A stretch of 64,000 nt of DNA from Lunatimonas sp. (GCF_020832325.1 NZ_JAFIEU010000029.1:62001-126000), one strand, 5' to 3'. Shown: positions 9,998 to 19,430, counted from the first letter of the stretch. A program made the numbers and translations. Notes: generated by a model from the sequence alone, not told the origin.

Positions 9998-10971
9998 CTG
10001 GGGTTTATCATATTAACCTTCCTCGGAGTGATATAATAGCCTACGGACAATTCGTGGGAATTATTCCGCAACCCGCTGAGAACATTGTTTTGCAAGTCAT
10101 AGGCATAGCCCAATCTCAGATTATCCATCGCAAAAAGTTCCAAGATAAACGAAAGTGCATTTCGGGAAGATAGATTTTCTGGCAAACCGGTATTTACCTT
10201 CACATTGGTACGATAGGATGCACCCACCCAAATCCGCTCAACGAACAATACCATGCCATTTAAATCCAAGTTGGTAGGACCGGTATCAGAATGGCGGACC
10301 AGAAAAGAGGGCTTGAACTGTACCTTATCCGAAAGCGGAAAAAGGCCTCCCATAGTAACATAGTAATGGAGATTGTGGTAAGCCAATGCTAGACCTTCAT
10401 CCTCCAGTGTCTTTCTTCCCACCAGATTAAAAGCACTCACACCTGCGTAAAAACGGGATGTATGAAAAAACACACCAGTATTTAGGTTTGGAGTAAAGGC
10501 GTTCAATACCCCTTGTGGCACATCCGGATCATCGAGATCCCCCGGGTTAAAGAACGTTCCATCTATCGCATACTCGATCGCCCCTGCACTGGCACCCAAT
10601 CCCAAGTAAGAATCCTCACCCGTTTGGATCCGGTATGCATAGGACCCCATGAAAGCGTTCGTTTTTGCGGGGCCAAACTGGTCGGTCATAAAGGAAGCCC
10701 CAAAGCCCATACGCCCTTCATTGGCACTGAAATCTCCAGTGGCTGTAAAGGTTTTTGGTGCACCGGGAAAGTCCACCCACTGACTTCGATAGGTAGACTG
10801 TAGGTAATGCTCCCCTTTATAACCTGCATAAGCCGGGTTAATGTGTAAGCCATTAAACATGTACTGGCTAAATTGAGGAAGTTGCTGGGCGTCACTTCCC
10901 TTCATCCCAAGAAAACAACACACCCCTAGGATCAACGCTACCTTAACTATTTTCAAAATTCCTCCCATCAC
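9988..10971 (-). CDS. PorP/SprF family type IX secretion outer-membrane protein
   Basis: A 327-residue outer-membrane barrel. It has a signal peptide (VALILGVCCFLGMKGSDAQ), then the family hallmark QLPQFSQYMFNGLHINPAYA at about 29-48, and a C-terminus in beta strands ending with SVGYYITPRKV. SprF is needed for export of the SprB adhesin in Flavobacterium; PorP is the Porphyromonas counterpart. The gene follows the CHU_C-type adhesin gene (78-base gap) and overlaps the OmpA gene. This is the common trio of secreted substrate, PorP/SprF and OmpA. The first two codons are both ATG; either could start. Confidence 0.92.
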   Translation of the reverse strand: MMGGILKIVKVALILGVCCFLGMKGSDAQQLPQFSQYMFNGLHINPAYAGYKGEHYLQSTYRSQWVDFPGAPKTFTATGDFSANEGRMGFGASFMTDQFGPAKTNAFMGSYAYRIQTGEDSYLGLGASAGAIEYAIDGTFFNPGDLDDPDVPQGVLNAFTPNLNTGVFFHTSRFYAGVSAFNLVGRKTLEDEGLALAYHNLHYYVTMGGLFPLSDKVQFKPSFLVRHSDTGPTNLDLNGMVLFVERIWVGASYRTNVKVNTGLPENLSSRNALSFILELFAMDNLRLGYAYDLQNNVLSGLRNNSHELSVGYYITPRKVNMINPRWF

Positions 10972-11049
10972 CCTTACTCACTTACCAAACCCTTGCCTAC
11001 TCCAAATCCATTATCCTACGAAAATGGGGATATATACATTGATTACCGG

Positions 11050-12750
11050 CTACTTAATCACATGTACCCATCCTTTAAATACTTCCTCATTCCCCTCGGT
11101 ATTCAATGTCCAAAGCACGTAATAATATGGACCACCGTTTAGGCCTTCTGCTGACCAATCGTTCAGGTAGTTTTCCCGTTCAAAAACATGGTCGCCATTT
11201 CTATTGAAAATCGTAATTCTACTACTTTGAAACTCCTCGATGCCTCTGATGACAAAGCGATCATTCTTTCCATCCAATTTACCCGGTGTGATCACATTGG
11301 GAATAAACAAACTAATTACCTGACCTTCATCGGCTTGATTGATCACAACTTGGACGGTTGCTCGGGAACAATTCGAAGGCCGCTCCCTATCACATAGTTC
11401 ATAAATTAGCTGATAGGTCCCTGGAACAGCTTCGACTGACACGTCCAACGTGCCATCTAGGTTCAACGTCAATACTCCCCCAGATAAATCTTCGACAACA
11501 CCGATCCTAACCTCATCTGCATTAACCGGCAAACCGTTTAACAGGTCATTGTCTAGGACATTTAATATGGCGTTCCCATCCCCGATCACGTCTACCTTTG
11601 CCAGGTCATCTTCTGCAATTGTAACAAACGCAACCACCTCAACGGTAACTTCAGCCGTGGAGACCTCCTCCTCGCCAGTCCTGATCTCATATAGAGCGCT
11701 ATAGATGCCGGGCGGTGTATTGGGGAGGACATCAACGGTGCCATCTGCATTAAGAACTATGCCTTCGTCATCAAATGGCTTCAAAACTGTCATTACTACG
11801 TCGATTGGATTCAAAGGAAGTCCATTGAGCTCATCGTTTTCAAAGATATTTATCAAGCTATATCCTCCAATTTCGCTATCAACCTGCTCCACTAAGTCCG
11901 GCATCGCGGAAATTGCATTCACAAAAAATACCATCTTTCCATCCGGTTCATCTGTTGCCATCACTCGTATGCCATGTATTGGTTCAGTAGACTCAAAAAG
12001 GGATGGAGAAAATAGCACCAACCATTGAGTCTGCTCTGGTACATTCGTTTTATGTCTGACTCCAGTATTCCATTGCCAACCCCTTACCTGAACCACTTTT
12101 GCCCCTGAAATCGGCTCGCCCCGCCGATTTAGCGCAATAAAATCTGTGGCTGAGTTTCCATGTCTTTCGGAATACAATAGATATCCAGAAGTAACCACTT
12201 GGTTATTATACATCAGATCAACAAAGTGCTCCCCTCTTGGAATCGAAGGCTGAGAGTTGATGTCCCAATAACTCCGTAAATCAGGGATCGACACCGCCGA
12301 TGCCAACACGTCCAAGAAAGTAGGATCTTGATGACTAAAAATCTGATTGGGTGTAACTACCTGGACACTTCCCCTGCCGATCTCATCAGAACCTAATAAC
12401 GGATTAGGATTGACTACATTCGGCTTTTTGGTGGTGGCAAAAATATGCTTTCCTTCATCCAGCACCAAGGACCTTATTATCACGGGAACATCGTCTGGCA
12501 TTGGATTCTCATTTCCTGTAGGGGAACGTTGGATCACTTCCCTACCAGCCACATCTAAGTTTATCCCCCGCACTGGAACATGGTTTTGGTTCGCATCGAC
12601 AACTACTTGGCCAAAGAGAACAGAGGAAAATAATACGCCACCTATGAAAAGAAAAAAACGAAGGTTTCCTGAAAAGCCGGATTTGAAAATCTTTATAAAT
12701 GCAACGCGGCTCCTGCAAGTATCTCGATATGTTGTTTCCTTGGTTTTCAT
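11050..12750 (-). CDS. T9SS type B secreted protein with gliding-motility-associated C-terminal domain
   Basis: A 566-residue secreted surface protein. The N-terminus is long and charged before a hydrophobic segment (about 30-47, RFFLFIGGVLFSSVLFGQ), so the real start may be an internal one or the signal is of the extended kind. Two similar repeats at about 295-375 and 380-470 (IFENDELNGLPLNPIDVV and VLDNDLLNGLPVNADEVR) resemble Ig/cadherin-like tandem domains. The last 90 residues (IPNVITPGKLDGKNDRFVIRG ... GGPYYYVLW ... KGWVHVIK) are a CHU_C/type B sorting domain, which directs export through T9SS. The PorP/SprF and OmpA genes directly downstream fit that role. The binding target is unknown. 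Confidence 0.85.
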   Translation of the reverse strand: MKTKETTYRDTCRSRVAFIKIFKSGFSGNLRFFLFIGGVLFSSVLFGQVVVDANQNHVPVRGINLDVAGREVIQRSPTGNENPMPDDVPVIIRSLVLDEGKHIFATTKKPNVVNPNPLLGSDEIGRGSVQVVTPNQIFSHQDPTFLDVLASAVSIPDLRSYWDINSQPSIPRGEHFVDLMYNNQVVTSGYLLYSERHGNSATDFIALNRRGEPISGAKVVQVRGWQWNTGVRHKTNVPEQTQWLVLFSPSLFESTEPIHGIRVMATDEPDGKMVFFVNAISAMPDLVEQVDSEIGGYSLINIFENDELNGLPLNPIDVVMTVLKPFDDEGIVLNADGTVDVLPNTPPGIYSALYEIRTGEEEVSTAEVTVEVVAFVTIAEDDLAKVDVIGDGNAILNVLDNDLLNGLPVNADEVRIGVVEDLSGGVLTLNLDGTLDVSVEAVPGTYQLIYELCDRERPSNCSRATVQVVINQADEGQVISLFIPNVITPGKLDGKNDRFVIRGIEEFQSSRITIFNRNGDHVFERENYLNDWSAEGLNGGPYYYVLWTLNTEGNEEVFKGWVHVIK

Positions 12751-12859
12751 TTTCTCGGAAAAATGGGTGATAAATGTCTAACCACGCCTTTCTTTCTCGT
12801 CAAGCTTGTCGGTCACCTGTAAACAGGGCCAGTGATCCTACGCATACACTAAATCCGAA

Positions 12860-12902
12860 TAAAACAGCAACAATAGGAGATCGTCTGCTCTCCTACTGTT
12901 GC
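12860..12902 (-). terminator. Terminator after the LruC gene
   Basis: GCAACAATAGGAGA (12867-12880) pairs with TCTCCTACTGTTGC (12889-12902) apart from one wobble position. On the minus strand the stem is followed by GTTTT. It lies just past the LruC stop codon, so the LruC pair and the CHU_C gene are probably separate transcripts. Confidence 0.75.
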
Positions 12903-12912
12903 GTGTTTATTA

Positions 12913-14415
12913 TCACTTTATATTTAAAAGTGTCTCTCCATTACGGTATCCCGGCTTATCCAGATACCAATCTTCATACATGGTGCCTCCTGATTTCACC
13001 CATTCTGTGAATTTCAAATATCCCCTTGTGAAATTATTACCTTCCTGAAGGTAGGGGATGTTTTCGGCGATATCCAATGCCCAGGGCAGGTTCCCATTTT
13101 TGCTTCGATAATTGCTTCGAGCCCTGGCGCCTACCATCGCATTGTCATCGATTGTTCCAAACAAACTTTGGTCTGCCAAATTTGTCGCCGGCTTGAAGGG
13201 CAAATGGATCTCATAGCCTCTCCTTTGGTTGGCAATTAGAAAAGGATTGAAAGTTGCATGTGTGATATCAGTCAACTTAGCAGCCCCTCCAGGACCTGCT
13301 ACTCCGTCCTTTTTAAAGGTGATTACCACGCGCTGAAGAGTTACTTCCTGAAACGGCCCTCCAGGAGTGGTATTTACCCCGGTAGTACCTTGTCCAAGAT
13401 GAGGCAACACGTTGTGTACGTCGTCAAAGGCAATCACTGTAACAAACCTAGTGTTTGATTCGAGCCCGTTTGATTCAAATTGGTGGATAGAGCCTCCTTT
13501 GATTTTCGTCCCTTCTACGCTAATGACCTTAGACGGGGCAACCCCGGTAAATTCGATTCCAAAACCATTTCTATAACCCGCACCGGCAGCCCTCGTTTTT
13601 AATTCAGCTATGACCTCCACAATTTCTCCTTTGGCGTCCGTCACTCGATTAATCCGATAATCTACTACCAAATCGTTGAAATCGTAATCTCCCAAGGCAG
13701 GCCATAAATCCTCAAACATTAAGGTGCTAAAGCCCTTGGCAGGAAACGGGTTATCAAATGCACGATAGGGATCTTCTGGATACGCGTCTTCCGCATCTGC
13801 TACGCCATCACCATCGGTATCCTTTACGGCGCTCTCCACAGTACAACCATTCGATGGGTCGGAAAAATAGGTGCCAGGAATAACTAGGTCATCCAGCCCG
13901 ACACGAGCAGTTCCACCGGTTCCTACAAAGCTGATAAAAATCTTATGAGGCTTTCCTACGATAGCCGAAGGAATAGCAGCGCTAATTTCTCTTCCTACTG
14001 TTTGATTGGTGATAGGATTGGGGAAATCATATTGATGAAATAACACTTCCGTACCCTCGCCGTTTGCACTGCTTTCGTCGTAAGGAATGTACTGAATCAA
14101 AATAGAACGATTCCCTCCCTGAGTACCATCCAACCTCGCATTGAATGTTATATTACCCGACAGGGGCTGAATCCAAGGGGTCTTGATCCAAGTAGACGTA
14201 TTTAGGTCGCTCGTCACTTGATTTGTTCGAAAGCTGAAACTACCCGATATCAGTGTACTTGCCGTATTGCTTACAGTGACTGAACCGAATGCCCAACACT
14301 GAGCGGCATAAATATCGCGGTTTCCAGCCTCTGCATTGTTTTCAAGGGTATTCTGTCCATAAGCCGATTGAAGGCCAAAAACCAAACCCAAAATGATATA
14401 TGTGATCTTTTTCAT
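12913..14415 (-). CDS. LruC domain-containing secreted protein
   Basis: A 500-residue exported protein (signal peptide about 1-20, LGLVFGLQSAYGQ). The C-terminal half is an LruC/DUF4842 domain, recognisable from AFDNPFPAKGFSTLMFEDLWP and GDYDFNDLVVDYR near 220-260 and the polar FxRGYEIHLP-like block (RRGYEIHLPFKP) near 400. A DTDGDGVADAEDAYPEDPYR segment at about 198-218 looks like a calcium-binding thrombospondin type 3 repeat. LruC was first seen in Leptospira and is frequent in Bacteroidota surface proteins; its molecular role is not settled. A small lipoprotein gene precedes it by 22 bases, so the pair is probably one transcript. Confidence 0.85.
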   Translation of the reverse strand: MKKITYIILGLVFGLQSAYGQNTLENNAEAGNRDIYAAQCWAFGSVTVSNTASTLISGSFSFRTNQVTSDLNTSTWIKTPWIQPLSGNITFNARLDGTQGGNRSILIQYIPYDESSANGEGTEVLFHQYDFPNPITNQTVGREISAAIPSAIVGKPHKIFISFVGTGGTARVGLDDLVIPGTYFSDPSNGCTVESAVKDTDGDGVADAEDAYPEDPYRAFDNPFPAKGFSTLMFEDLWPALGDYDFNDLVVDYRINRVTDAKGEIVEVIAELKTRAAGAGYRNGFGIEFTGVAPSKVISVEGTKIKGGSIHQFESNGLESNTRFVTVIAFDDVHNVLPHLGQGTTGVNTTPGGPFQEVTLQRVVITFKKDGVAGPGGAAKLTDITHATFNPFLIANQRRGYEIHLPFKPATNLADQSLFGTIDDNAMVGARARSNYRSKNGNLPWALDIAENIPYLQEGNNFTRGYLKFTEWVKSGGTMYEDWYLDKPGYRNGETLLNIK

Positions 14416-14437
14416 GATTCGTGGGGTTTAAAAGGTT

Positions 14438-14866
14438 TTACTCGTCTAAATCTGCGTTGTCCAAAGCCACGAGGTAATCCAATACCACCTTGCCAGACTC
14501 AATGGTAACCTCTTTTTCAATGTCGCCATAGGTCATCTTTAGGGTGTTGACGTGGTTAGGCAAGGAAAAGGACATCTTGAAATCCTCAGACATTGACTGA
14601 AGTCCAGCATAAAATACATCGCCCCCACCAGTCAGTAAGGTTAGCCTCCGCTCTATACGAGTAGGAAGCGGCAAACCCTTCACAGAAATCTCAACGTCCT
14701 TGTAAGTCGACCATTCAAACAAATCACTGGCCACCAACCCAGATAGCGGGGCGTCCACAATGTCCCTGGGACCTTCCTCGATAGGGTCCGGCATGCAGGA
14801 GGTGAACGTCAGCACCGCGGCTGCCATTAAAAATCCTCCCCAACGATAGATAATTGCCTTATTCAT
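14438..14866 (-). CDS. Small lipoprotein preceding the LruC protein
   Basis: A 142-residue predicted lipoprotein with a lipobox at FTSC (Cys24) after a hydrophobic signal. The mature part is short, acidic at its end and has no motif I can name. It may form one beta-sandwich-like domain. Similar small lipoproteins often sit next to LruC genes in Bacteroidota, and the 22-base spacing supports a shared mRNA. I cannot assign a function. Confidence 0.7.
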   Translation of the reverse strand: MNKAIIYRWGGFLMAAAVLTFTSCMPDPIEEGPRDIVDAPLSGLVASDLFEWSTYKDVEISVKGLPLPTRIERRLTLLTGGGDVFYAGLQSMSEDFKMSFSLPNHVNTLKMTYGDIEKEVTIESGKVVLDYLVALDNADLDE

Positions 14867-15350
14867 GGTTTTTGTTTTTTAGCTGTCTCATTTTGATACC
14901 TCAAATATCGCAACAATACCAAGGCTATCGGGGAATATTCGATAAACACGCAATTTTTGGAGGTGAACCGATTGAGATCTAGGTTAAAACTGTTTGACAG
15001 TACATACGTCCCTAATCTTCAAATACACCTGCCAAACACCACGGCCCAAACGCATCTTGCCCACCTTATTAAAGGTGCTTACACGCGTGTAAATTACCCT
15101 CTTTTTAATACAAATCAACATTTTATTCTGACTATATCTATATTACAGATTATTATGTTTTATTTAGCAATTTTATTAGGTTAAGAAACATAAATACGTA
15201 TTTAAAAAAACGCCTATAAGTTAACCATCTAGCCTCAAACTGATAGCTCAATTTCGATTGCCACCGACGGTACTTAAAAAAGGAATGCTGAAAATCACCT
15301 CATTTCGTCTGAATTTGACTATCTTTGGGAGTTAAAACCATTTAAAATAT
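14867..15350. other. 484-base divergent intergenic region with several dyads
   Basis: AT-rich spacer between the LruC lipoprotein and the sugar dehydrogenase gene. It holds three short dyads: ACTGT-TTG-ACAGT (14989-15001), CACCTT-ATTA-AAGGTG (15062-15077) and the perfect 14-base palindrome TTACACGCGTGTAA (15079-15092). A promoter box stands at its right end. No credible reading frame: the 75-codon frame inside lacks any family likeness. Confidence 0.5.
15320..15327 (+). promoter_or_regulatory. -7 box for the sugar dehydrogenase gene
   Basis: TATCTTTG matches TAnnTTTG exactly and ends 24 bases before the ATG at 15351. A TTTG at the expected -33 position is not clear. Confidence 0.5.
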
Positions 15351-16499
15351 ATGAAAATACATCACTCATTGCATTTAATTCTGCCTATACTCGTGGTCTT
15401 CGCTTCCTGCGAAGAAAAAACCCAGGAGGCCATGGTGGAAATTGACCCCCATGCTGTTGCCACTGAACAACACCTGATCAAAGTAGACACGTTATACACC
15501 GAACTGGAAAATCCCTGGGGAATGACCTGGCTGCCTGACGGCAGAATGTTGGTTACGGAGCGCAAGGGAGAGATTCTCGTTTTTGAAAACGATGCCTATA
15601 CAGGCCAAAAACTGGAAGGCGTACCAGCTGTTCATGCCGTAAACCAAGCAGGGTTATTAGACATCCAAATCCACCCAGATTATGCCCAAAACGGATGGAT
15701 CTACATCGCCTATGCCAAGCCGGTAGAAGGCGGCGGAGCTACTGCCATCATGCGTGCGAAACTGGACGGCAACCGCCTGGTAGAACAGGAAGACTTGATC
15801 ATCACCACACCTGCGGTGGAAGGTGGAAGGCACTTTGGCAGCCGAATTATCTTTGACAAGGATAACTACCTGTTTTTTAGCAACGGAGAGCGTGGAGCCA
15901 ATCCCGAAAACGCGCAAACACTGAAAAACTCCCATGGCAAGATTCACCGAATCCACGACGATGGACGCATCCCGTCTGACAATCCGTTTGTAAACGAGAC
16001 CGACGCAATCCCCTCTATCTGGACGTATGGTAACAGAAACCCTCAGGGCCTGGTTTACGATGCGGCTACCAACCGGATTTGGGGTATCGAACACGGCCCC
16101 AAAGGCGGAGACGAGATAAATCTCATCCAAAAAGGCAAAAACTACGGCTGGCCGGAAATAACCTACGGCATTGACTACGACGACAGCATCATTACCGAAG
16201 ACACGGTTAAATCCGGTATGGAACAACCGATCCATTTCTGGAGACCTTCCATTGCTCCCTGTGGTGCCGTATTGGTTACATCCGACAAATACCCCTCCTG
16301 GAAAGGCAATCTGCTGGTAGGTGCTCTGGCAAAGCAACACATCAACCGAGTTGAACTGCAAGGCACCCAGTATGTAGGCGAAGAAAGAATGCTCCAAGAT
16401 ATCGGACGCGTACGCCATGTGGCTCAAAGCCCGGACGGTTACATCTATGCGGTCACCGAAGCAACAGGCCTGCTTATCAAGCTAGTGCCTCAAGGCTAA
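15351..16499 (+). CDS. PQQ-dependent (soluble glucose/sorbosone-type) sugar dehydrogenase lipoprotein
   Basis: A 382-residue lipoprotein (lipobox VFASC, Cys20) with a six-bladed propeller of the GSDH/YliI family. Typical segments are NPWGMTWLPDGRMLVTER (about 50-67), LLDIQIHPDYAQNGWIYIAY (about 101-120), GGRHFGSRI (about 159-167), YGNRNPQGLVYD (about 220-231), HGPKGGDEINLIQKGKNYGW (about 247-266) and WRPSIAPCGAVL (about 297-308). Family members oxidise sugars or aldoses in the periplasm using PQQ; I see no PQQ synthesis genes in the window. It is monocistronic between a good promoter box and a strong terminator. Confidence 0.9.
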   Translation: MKIHHSLHLILPILVVFASCEEKTQEAMVEIDPHAVATEQHLIKVDTLYTELENPWGMTWLPDGRMLVTERKGEILVFENDAYTGQKLEGVPAVHAVNQAGLLDIQIHPDYAQNGWIYIAYAKPVEGGGATAIMRAKLDGNRLVEQEDLIITTPAVEGGRHFGSRIIFDKDNYLFFSNGERGANPENAQTLKNSHGKIHRIHDDGRIPSDNPFVNETDAIPSIWTYGNRNPQGLVYDAATNRIWGIEHGPKGGDEINLIQKGKNYGWPEITYGIDYDDSIITEDTVKSGMEQPIHFWRPSIAPCGAVLVTSDKYPSWKGNLLVGALAKQHINRVELQGTQYVGEERMLQDIGRVRHVAQSPDGYIYAVTEATGLLIKLVPQG

Positions 16500-16512
16500 A
16501 AATACGGTAAAC

Positions 16513-16557
16513 AAAAAAAGCCGGAGGGATCTTTCAATTCCCTCCGGCTTTTTTTTT
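16513..16557. terminator. Strong bidirectional terminator
   Basis: An A-run and GCCGGAGGGA (16520-16529) pair with TCCCTCCGGC (16539-16548), followed by nine T residues. It separates the converging sugar dehydrogenase (ends 16499) and outer-membrane protein (ends 16568) genes. Confidence 0.9.
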
Positions 16558-16567
16558 GCCGTTTGCG

Positions 16568-17053
16568 TCAAAAAGCAAAACGTATGGAAAGTGCCACCTC
16601 GTCGCCCCAAAAGCCAGCGTTATTGGTTATGTTAAATGCCGGCTTGTAATCCAAGGACAGATTAATAGGCGCACCGGTAAAAATATAATCCAACCCAATG
16701 ATGCCATCCAACCCAAATACCGTGGCTCCACTAAAGGATGAATCCGCCCATGGCGGGTTTCGGTTGCCGTTCCACGACCCTATGTGTGCACCGCCTCCAT
16801 AAAACCACCTCAATCCACGTACCTCGGAGATGTCCTTGTGCTTTTCGATCAATCCGGTAATCACCAACCCTCTCCAACGGGAATGCAAAATTCCTTCTAT
16901 GGCCAGATCGGTCTCGATGAAATGCTTCACCGTCAACCCATTACTCACACCAGACCGCAACCCAATGCCTGTCGCATAAGACTGTGCCTTCACCTCGGTA
17001 GTCAGCGTCAATACCAACAACCCAAACACGATCAATAGGATTCTTTGCTTCAT
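16568..17053 (-). CDS. Small outer-membrane beta-barrel protein, unknown function
   Basis: A 161-residue protein with a signal peptide (about 1-23, LLVLTLTTEVKAQS). Alternating hydrophobic strands follow, ending in the aromatic residue typical of outer-membrane barrels (EVALSIRFAF). The GYG-rich pattern and length suggest an eight-stranded barrel. It is the last gene of a likely bshC-fcl-OMP operon, 23 bases after the cyclo-ligase gene. No specific family can be named with confidence. Confidence 0.72.
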   Translation of the reverse strand: MKQRILLIVFGLLVLTLTTEVKAQSYATGIGLRSGVSNGLTVKHFIETDLAIEGILHSRWRGLVITGLIEKHKDISEVRGLRWFYGGGAHIGSWNGNRNPPWADSSFSGATVFGLDGIIGLDYIFTGAPINLSLDYKPAFNITNNAGFWGDEVALSIRFAF

Positions 17054-17076
17054 AAAACAGTTTTTAGTTAGGTAAT

Positions 17077-17658
17077 CTATCTATTAAAATATAAAATTTC
17101 ATTCGGTAAAATACATGCATCCATGGGCACATCGTGGTTCTCCCTCGGCAAGCGTTCCTCCGGCGGAAAATACGACAGCCCTACCTTCCACACTCCGGCC
17201 GGCAATCGTGACAAAAATTGGTCGTAATAGCCCATGCCATAGCCGACCCGAACACCCTCCAAATCAAATGCCAAAAGCGGCAACAATACCAGATCAATTT
17301 TATCTTCCTGCTCTACCCACTGCAAAGCAGCAGGAACCGGAATACCCATCTCATCTTCCTCCCATGCGATACCGGGTAACAACGCCACTGTTTGCATTTC
17401 TTTCGCTGAAAAATCGGTCACCGAGGTATAAAGGGTTCGGCCACATTGAAAGAGTCGAGCGACCAATAAGGACGTGTCTACCTCGTGTAGTCGGGCAATG
17501 GGTAAAAAAAGGTGCACATGCCGCACCTGATCCCTCGCGGCAAGAAACGCCATGGCTTGTTCGGTCAACTGTGCGCTGAGCACAGACCGCTGTTCGGGGC
17601 CTAAATCTGCCCGCTTCTGTTTGTATCGTCTCCGTATGCTGTCTTTATCCTCAATCAT
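17077..17658 (-). CDS. 5-formyltetrahydrofolate cyclo-ligase
   Basis: Converts 5-formyl-THF to 5,10-methenyl-THF with ATP. The 193 residues match the family length. The N-terminal basic helix KDSIRRRYKQKRADL supplies the ATP-contacting region, and the family signature GVRVGYGMGYYDQFLSRL lies near 133-150. The gene overlaps the end of bshC by 8 bases and reads in the same direction, so translation is probably coupled. Its neighbours do not relate to folate. Confidence 0.93.
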   Translation of the reverse strand: MIEDKDSIRRRYKQKRADLGPEQRSVLSAQLTEQAMAFLAARDQVRHVHLFLPIARLHEVDTSLLVARLFQCGRTLYTSVTDFSAKEMQTVALLPGIAWEEDEMGIPVPAALQWVEQEDKIDLVLLPLLAFDLEGVRVGYGMGYYDQFLSRLPAGVWKVGLSYFPPEERLPRENHDVPMDACILPNEILYFNR

Positions 17659-19216
17659 CCAACTCCATCACCACAACACGAAAATCCAAGGGATCAAAGG
17701 TGGATAGAAATTCCGAAATGACCGCCTCATTCCCCAGATAAAAATTCAGGAAATTCTCCCTTCGCTCCTGTGGCGCACCTCCGGGAAACAATGCTTCCTT
17801 GATTTCACGCAACCTACGAATGGACTCCTGCTGCTTTCGCTCCTCCACTTTTCGAAACTTTACCGAAAGCTGAAGAAGGATCCTAAGTCCGCGCTCCTTC
17901 GCCGCCAAAACCGCCGGCCCCAAGGTGGGATCCGCAGCCGACAAACGGCCCTGCAAACGCCCAAATAATTCCTCCAGCTCCCCTTGCTCTGAACCCAATA
18001 GCACGTCTCCATCGGCATGAGTAATGGTATAGGCAATCCGTAGCTCATCAAAGGATTTAAACAAATCTTCCTTGGACAATCCCAATGCCTTGATCTTGCG
18101 GGACGCTACCTTTGGCACGATTACCCCGAAGTTTCGCGGCATCACGGCGGGATAATCCACCCGATAGTGATCAAATACTCCCTTCAGCTGAAACCAATAA
18201 GCAACTTCCGCCGGACCACCCAAGTAGGCGATATTTGGGAGAATCACCTCTTGGTATAATGGACGCATGACCACGTTCGGACTAAAACGCTCGGGATAGC
18301 TGTTCAGCTCCCCCAAAAGTTCCTCTTTAGTCCAGGATATCTCCGTACCGACTACCTCGAAGTGGCTGCCGGAACGGATGATCCGATCCCTCAGCCCTTC
18401 CTTCATATAGAAGAAGTTGATTTCCCTAGGATAAATCTGGGTCTTGTAGCCCAACGATTCCAACCGCTCGTTTTGGTGCTTGACCAGCTCATTGGCTCGC
18501 TGGGTGAGCAAGTCATCTTCGATTACCGACGCAAAGAGTCGCTTTAACGGCGCACTGTTCGCATCCAGGACCAGCAGGCCCTCTGCCCCAAACAAATGGT
18601 GAACATATTTCCGTACGGCTTCCGCCAAAGTAGCAGACTCTAGATAGGCCTGCCGAAAGAAATCGGGTAAAAAGCGCATGTCCCCAATCAGCGCCTTCAA
18701 TGCCGGGTCGATCTGAAACGCTCCAACCGGACCTGCTTGATTGCTTTCCCATGTGTACTTTTTTCCCTCAAAGACAAAATGGTTGATCTCCGCAAAATCA
18801 TGATCCTCAGAGGCCATCCAGTAGACGGGAATAAACTCGTATTGCGGATATTCATCCTTCAGCTTTTTGGCCAGATTGATGGTAGAGACGATCTTATAGA
18901 TAAAATACAAGGGCCCGGTCATCAGATTGAGTTGATGGCCTGTGGTAACGGTAAACGTACGATCCTGCCGCAATAGTGCGATCTGCCCATCCACAGCCCC
19001 CCGCTCGGCTATGCCTTGATACTGACGGGTCAGCTCGTCCGCCAAAACCTCCCGATTGCCTGCTGAAAACTCCCTATCACGGACCGCTTGGCCAAAATTT
19101 GCAAGCGTAGGGAAAAAGGAATAAAAAGGTGCCAAGGCTTCCTTTTGATCTAAATAATCCAGAAACAGGGGCGAAAACAAAGAAGTACACGCGGGATCGA
19201 CGGCAGATTGCTTCAT
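17651..19216 (-). CDS. bshC: Bacillithiol biosynthesis cysteine-adding enzyme
   Basis: Joins cysteine to glucosamine-malate in the last step of bacillithiol synthesis. The 521 residues match the family length. Diagnostic blocks are TVTTGHQLNLMTGPLYFIYK (about 93-112, with the HxGH-like GHQ), EYEFIPVYWMASEDHDFAEI (about 125-145) and YLGGPAEVAYWFQLKGVFDH (about 331-350). These are nucleotidyltransferase-fold features of BshC, followed by a C-terminal coiled coil. It heads the bshC-fcl-OMP operon. The bshA and bshB genes are not in the window. The presence of BshC says this organism uses bacillithiol as its low-molecular-weight thiol. Confidence 0.95.
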   Translation of the reverse strand: MKQSAVDPACTSLFSPLFLDYLDQKEALAPFYSFFPTLANFGQAVRDREFSAGNREVLADELTRQYQGIAERGAVDGQIALLRQDRTFTVTTGHQLNLMTGPLYFIYKIVSTINLAKKLKDEYPQYEFIPVYWMASEDHDFAEINHFVFEGKKYTWESNQAGPVGAFQIDPALKALIGDMRFLPDFFRQAYLESATLAEAVRKYVHHLFGAEGLLVLDANSAPLKRLFASVIEDDLLTQRANELVKHQNERLESLGYKTQIYPREINFFYMKEGLRDRIIRSGSHFEVVGTEISWTKEELLGELNSYPERFSPNVVMRPLYQEVILPNIAYLGGPAEVAYWFQLKGVFDHYRVDYPAVMPRNFGVIVPKVASRKIKALGLSKEDLFKSFDELRIAYTITHADGDVLLGSEQGELEELFGRLQGRLSAADPTLGPAVLAAKERGLRILLQLSVKFRKVEERKQQESIRRLREIKEALFPGGAPQERRENFLNFYLGNEAVISEFLSTFDPLDFRVVVMELDD

Positions 19217-19422
19217 GAAACGGTTTGCGGTTAAACTTTTTGAATATGGATGAAAACTCTAAAGTGAGCGGTATAGTTCATCTGTTCATCATCGGTAAAG
19301 TTATCATTTTTTTGGGTATGGGGCGAAATGCACCGCAAATGCCTGGAGGGAATTTCTTGAATGGCAATGTGCGGGTATAAACTCTTTCAAAAATTCTATG
19401 AAAGTCCCTGCGTTACATGCGT

Positions 19423-19430
19423 TACCTTTG
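19423..19430 (+). promoter_or_regulatory. -7 box that fixes the start of the copper ATPase gene
   Basis: TACCTTTG matches TAnnTTTG exactly. Transcription would begin near 19437, downstream of an in-frame ATG at 19417. That ATG therefore cannot be the start, and the ATG at 19456 is preferred. Confidence 0.5.

Noticed and set aside
15657-16427. A 256-codon minus-strand frame opposite the sugar dehydrogenase
   Set aside because: It lies wholly within a gene with strong family matches and shows no protein likeness.
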